From: GCA-2731375 sp046582635
GTDB lineage: Bacteria; Pseudomonadota; Alphaproteobacteria; GCA-2731375
Assembly (NCBI GenBank): GCA_046582635.1
Contig: JAYGEA010000184.1
Location: 1-44,830, forward strand
DNA length: 44,830 nucleotides
Direction: 5' to 3'
Position 1 is the first letter of the stretch; each line of letters starts with the position of its first letter. The notes under the pieces were generated by a model that was not told the DNA's origin, did not search any database, and worked only from the letters and a program-made list of their open reading frames with translations. Below are positions 41,807-44,830 of the stretch, in pieces. Position numbers and translations under genes: made by a program.

Positions 41807-42469
41807 TTACGAGCTAGGATCCGGCACGAAGCGCAAATAGGGCTTTGGCGCCGTCCAGCCGTCGGGGTATTTGGCCTTGGCATCTTCGTCCGAGATGGCC
41901 GGGACGATGATGACATCCTCGCCCTTCTTCCAGTTGACCGGCGTCGCGACCTGATGCTGGGCGGTCAGTTGGCAGGAATCCAGGACACGCAGCACCTCGT
42001 CGAAATTGCGGCCCGTGCTCATGGGATAGGTCAGGGACAGCTTGATCTTCTTGTCGGGGCCGATCAGGAAGACCGTGCGCACCGTGGCATTATTCATCGC
42101 CGTGCGGCCGTCCGATCCCCCGGCTTCGTCCGCCGGCAGCATTTGATACAGCTTCGCCACGGCCAATTCCGTGTCCCCGATCATGGGGTAGGTCACGGCA
42201 TGGCCTTGCACGTCCTCGATATCCTTGGCCCAGGCGGCGTGATTGTCCACCGGGTCCACGGACAGGCCGATAATTTTACAATTGCGTTTGTCGAATTCCG
42301 GCTTCAGGCCGGCCATATAGCCCAGTTCCGTGGTGCACACGGGGGTAAAATCCTTGGGATGGGAAAACAGCATGGCCCAGCCATCGCCAATCCAGTCGTG
42401 AAAGCTGATGGCGCCTTCGGTGGTTTCCGCCGTGAAATTCGGTGCTTCGTCATTTATTCTCAGGGACAT
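41807..42469 (-). CDS. 1-Cys peroxiredoxin (Prx6-type)
   Basis: Thiol peroxidase of 220 residues that reduces hydrogen peroxide and organic peroxides. The peroxidatic Cys45 is in DFTPVCTTE; GLSVDPVDNHAAWAKDIEDVQG near 74-95 and SLTYPMSTGRNFDEVLRVLD near 148-167 are typical of the Prx6 group, with the long C-terminal part (ATPVNWKKGEDVIIVP) of this group. The ATG at 42469 has GGAGG eight bases upstream. It starts 34 bp after the CobW gene. Another Cys at about 167 (DSCQL) is not the classic resolving cysteine. Very sure. Confidence 0.95.
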   Translation of the reverse strand: MSLRINDEAPNFTAETTEGAISFHDWIGDGWAMLFSHPKDFTPVCTTELGYMAGLKPEFDKRNCKIIGLSVDPVDNHAAWAKDIEDVQGHAVTYPMIGDTELAVAKLYQMLPADEAGGSDGRTAMNNATVRTVFLIGPDKKIKLSLTYPMSTGRNFDEVLRVLDSCQLTAQHQVATPVNWKKGEDVIIVPAISDEDAKAKYPDGWTAPKPYLRFVPDPSS

Positions 42470-42503
42470 TCGTTTCGCCTCCGCGCCATAGGTTAATGTG
42501 TTT

Positions 42504-43436
42504 CTAATTTGCGTCCTGAATACAGGCTGACAACAGGGACGCTTGCAAGCAGTTTGAATCAATTTGCCCCTCGAGGCCAATCAAAACCAGTTGAGTTGCC
42601 GCCGCCTCCTCCTCCCGCCAGGCGGGACCCAGGGAAAGTTCGTGACGGCCGCCCACCAGTTGCAGAACATAGGCATGCACCGGGTCGTCGTCCAGGCGCA
42701 CCAGGCCCTTGGCGCGCAGGACAGCCCTGGGCCAGGATGCGATCTGCGCCAGCAATCGATCCCGGTCCAGCGCCTTGGGGGTTTGCAGCACCACTGATCG
42801 ATAGGCGGCGTGAGGTTCCGCATGGATCATTCGTGATGGGCCGCCGACGCCGAGCAGAATGGGAAATGGCATTTTGCCGAAAGACGTTGAGACAATGCGG
42901 CTATCGGGTGCCGTCGCCGCCAACCATGTCAGCACGGATTGGTTTTCCGCGCCGGACAGCAAATCCGTCTTGTTCAGAACCAATATATCAGCCGCCGCCA
43001 ATTGCAGTTGAATGGTCTGGCCAACGAACTTGTCCGCCGCCTGCGCCTGGATCGTTTCGCCATTCGCCAGAACGATCACCCCGTCCAGACATAATCCGGG
43101 CCAGCCCTGGCCATACATGGCGATCTTGGCGGGATTGGCGACGCCGCTGGCTTCGATAACGATATGATCGGGGGGCACCGTCATGGCCAGGACCTTGTCC
43201 AGGGCGTCGCCCAGGACATCGGCGATGGTGCAGCAAACACAACCGTTGGACAGCGCTATGGTATCGCCGTCATGAGCCGCGATCAGCCGGGCATCGATAT
43301 TGATGGCGCCGAAGTCATTGACCAAAACCGCCAGTCGCAGGCCATGGTCACCGGCCAGCAGGCTGTTGATCATCGTGGTCTTGCCGGCGCCCAGATAACC
43401 GCCGATGACCGTAACCGGTATCTTTGGCGGAATCAC
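42504..43436 (-). CDS. CobW/COG0523 GTPase (metallochaperone-type)
   Basis: G3E-family GTPase of 310 residues. Walker A GGYLGAGKTT at 12-21, metal-binding CVCC at 66-69 in SNGCVCCT, and NKTD base-recognition motif in LVLNKTDLL. COG0523 proteins carry zinc or cobalt to client enzymes using GTP. The start is GTG at 43436, overlapping the TGA of the upstream amidohydrolase (GTGA), and this choice removes a long spurious N-terminal extension. Coupling to a metal-dependent amidohydrolase suggests that it loads that enzyme. The role is inference from position. Confidence 0.9.
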   Translation of the reverse strand: MIPPKIPVTVIGGYLGAGKTTMINSLLAGDHGLRLAVLVNDFGAINIDARLIAAHDGDTIALSNGCVCCTIADVLGDALDKVLAMTVPPDHIVIEASGVANPAKIAMYGQGWPGLCLDGVIVLANGETIQAQAADKFVGQTIQLQLAAADILVLNKTDLLSGAENQSVLTWLAATAPDSRIVSTSFGKMPFPILLGVGGPSRMIHAEPHAAYRSVVLQTPKALDRDRLLAQIASWPRAVLRAKGLVRLDDDPVHAYVLQLVGGRHELSLGPAWREEEAAATQLVLIGLEGQIDSNCLQASLLSACIQDAN

Positions 43437-44830
43437 GGGCGCTTGATGGGAAAAGGGCGCCCTTCGAATACGGTGCCCCAGATAGGAATTTCGCGCAGGT
43501 TTTCCGCCCCCACCTCGTAAGGGTCCTGTTCCAGAATAGTGAAATCCGCCGTCTTGCCGCCGCGAATGCTGCCGATCTCGTGCTCCAGGCCCAGGATATA
43601 GGCGGCATCGATGGTGATGGCGCGCAGGGCCTGGTCCAGGGTCAGGCATTCCTCGGGCCCCATAACATGGCCGGCTTCGCTGATCCTGGTGGCTGCGACC
43701 CAGGCGCTGTTCAGGGGCAGGGCCGGGGCCATGGTGAAATCCGTATGCAGGGCCGTGGTCACATTGTGCCGGGCCAGGGTGCCCAGGCGGGACATCTGGC
43801 TGGCCCGCTCGTGGCCCAATTTGTTCTGCCAATAGGCATGCCCCAACTCGTGCACATAATAGATATTGACCGAGGCCAGGGCGCCCAGATCCGCCATGCG
43901 GCGCACCTGCTCGGGCGTGGAGACGCCGAAATGTTCGATGGTGAAACGGTGATTGAAACGGGGCCGTTCCCATTGCAGTTTTTCCAGGGTGTCGAGGGCC
44001 AGTTCGACCCCCAGATCGCCGGAACAATGAACGTGGATCTTGAAACCCTCGTTCCAATAGACCCGGGCAACATGTTCAAAAGTCTCGGGCGGGGTCATCC
44101 ATTCGCCGTGGGAGCCGTCAATGGCGCCGGGCGGGCCCAACTGCATCAGACCGGCATAAAATCCGCCGTCGGCGAACAGCTTCACATGGTCGTAAAAACG
44201 CAGGCGGTGGGTGTTACGCTGGCGCAGCCCGACCGTTCGCTCGATCAGTTTGGCGCCATCCTTTGGCCCGCCGCCAAGGGGGGTGCCCGGCGGGATCATC
44301 TGCACCCGGAACGGCGTATCCTCCTGTTCGAGAACCTTGACCAGGGCGCCCCACTCCATATCCAGATCAAACATGCCCGCCGCCATGTCGCCGATCGTGG
44401 TGTGACCGCCAAAATGGACTACCTGACGCAACCGCTCCAAACCGCCCTCGAACCACTTTGGCGCCAGGGTGTAGGGATTGAAATAGCGGAAGGCCAATGA
44501 CAAACCGGTTTCATAGAACCGGCCTTCCGCCATGTTGACCTGCGGGTGACGTTCGCCATCGGCTTCATCCATGCCCATCCACGCGATGGCGGCATCGTTG
44601 ACCACCAGGGTGTGAAAGCCGCGATGCCAGACGATAATGGGCCGTGTGGCGGAGATGCCATTCAGGGTCTGGCGGTCCACCTCGCCATGCCAAATGGGGT
44701 GATGGCCCCAGGTAAACATCGGCTCTTCCGGGTCACCCATGTCCAGATCAATTTCTTTCAGGCGATCCAGAAATTCGTTGTGGCCTCGGGTCGCGGGCAC
44801 GTCCTGCCAGGGCAGATGCCATTCCAGGGC
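43433..44830 (-). CDS. YtcJ-like amidohydrolase, 5' end outside the window
   Basis: Partial metal-dependent hydrolase of the Amidohydro_3 (YtcJ) group; at least 466 codons are inside the window and the frame remains open at the edge, so the true start lies beyond. Visible motifs: IIVWHRGFHTLVVN, VKLFADGGFYAG, HVHCSGDLGVELALDTLE, IEHFGVSTPEQV and ALHTDFTMAPALPLNSAWVA, and the end GSIRGGKTADFTILEQDPYEV. Such enzymes hydrolyse amides, N-acyl amino acids or heterocycles with zinc in the active site. Its stop overlaps the CobW start. A GTG at 44800 is probably not the start. Family sure. Confidence 0.9.
   Translation of the reverse strand, partial: ALEWHLPWQDVPATRGHNEFLDRLKEIDLDMGDPEEPMFTWGHHPIWHGEVDRQTLNGISATRPIIVWHRGFHTLVVNDAAIAWMGMDEADGERHPQVNMAEGRFYETGLSLAFRYFNPYTLAPKWFEGGLERLRQVVHFGGHTTIGDMAAGMFDLDMEWGALVKVLEQEDTPFRVQMIPPGTPLGGGPKDGAKLIERTVGLRQRNTHRLRFYDHVKLFADGGFYAGLMQLGPPGAIDGSHGEWMTPPETFEHVARVYWNEGFKIHVHCSGDLGVELALDTLEKLQWERPRFNHRFTIEHFGVSTPEQVRRMADLGALASVNIYYVHELGHAYWQNKLGHERASQMSRLGTLARHNVTTALHTDFTMAPALPLNSAWVAATRISEAGHVMGPEECLTLDQALRAITIDAAYILGLEHEIGSIRGGKTADFTILEQDPYEVGAENLREIPIWGTVFEGRPFPIKRP

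Noticed and set aside
43437..44057. N-terminal extension of the CobW frame
   Set aside because: The frame continues through the amidohydrolase gene, but the protein there has no motif and the GTG at 43436 overlaps the amidohydrolase stop in the usual coupled way.

Overview
The window looks like a chromosomal piece of a GC-rich alphaproteobacterium, most likely in or near the Rhodospirillales. I infer this from the gene content: the ubiquinone hydroxylase Coq7, DsbB, the block LpoA-like protein / RsmI / YraN / BON lipoprotein / GshB, a TRAP transporter, and many acyl-CoA, amidase and hydrolase genes. I saw no rRNA, tRNA, CRISPR array, phage gene or transposase. Genes are dense; the only gaps of any size hold repeats or hairpins.

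Layout. 1-5.3 kb (minus strand): YqaA-type membrane protein, DsbB, Coq7, a CtpA-type protease, a small TIR element, a 41-residue membrane protein and a NylA-like amidase. 5.4-7.2 kb (plus): an alpha/beta hydrolase and a TSUP exporter, ended by a palindromic element. 7.4-15 kb (mostly minus): SDR, class III aminotransferase, a frameshifted winged-helix/TolB/TPR regulator with a divergent 54-residue protein, a flavin oxidoreductase and an acyl-CoA synthetase. 15-21.7 kb (minus): an ABC-2 system with GldG-like and DUF4340 proteins, followed by htpG. 21.9-27.7 kb: housekeeping block (DUF1289, an unrecognised protein, LpoA-like lipoprotein, rsmI, yraN, BON lipoprotein, second palindromic element, gshB). 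27.7-34.7 kb: catabolic-type enzymes (enoyl-CoA hydratase, class III CoA-transferase, hydrolase, amidohydrolase, TSUP, LLM oxidoreductase) with two REPIN-like repeats. 34.7-37.7 kb (minus): SDR, frameshifted methyltransferase and amidase in overlapping order. 37.8-41.7 kb (minus): a TRAP operon dctP-dctQ-dctM-dctQ' with two Q subunits. 41.8 kb to the end (minus): a YtcJ-like amidohydrolase cut by the window edge, a CobW GTPase and a 1-Cys peroxiredoxin.

How the genes fit together. The ABC cluster is a complete ATPase/permease/auxiliary set and probably works as one envelope machine. The TRAP genes make an organic-acid-type importer that may use two versions of its small membrane subunit. The SDR/methyltransferase/amidase run and the CoA enzymes look like uptake and breakdown of small organic compounds, but no substrate can be named from sequence.

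The most unusual points are: palindromic TA-flanked elements whose tips form the TAG stop codons of the adjoining genes; the duplicated DctQ subunit, each copy preceded by a hairpin; two genes broken by one-base losses in G/C runs, one of them inside a 12-bp repeat linker; an SDR without the normal cofactor and catalytic motifs; two small proteins with good ribosome binding sites; and an apparently orphan intrinsic terminator.
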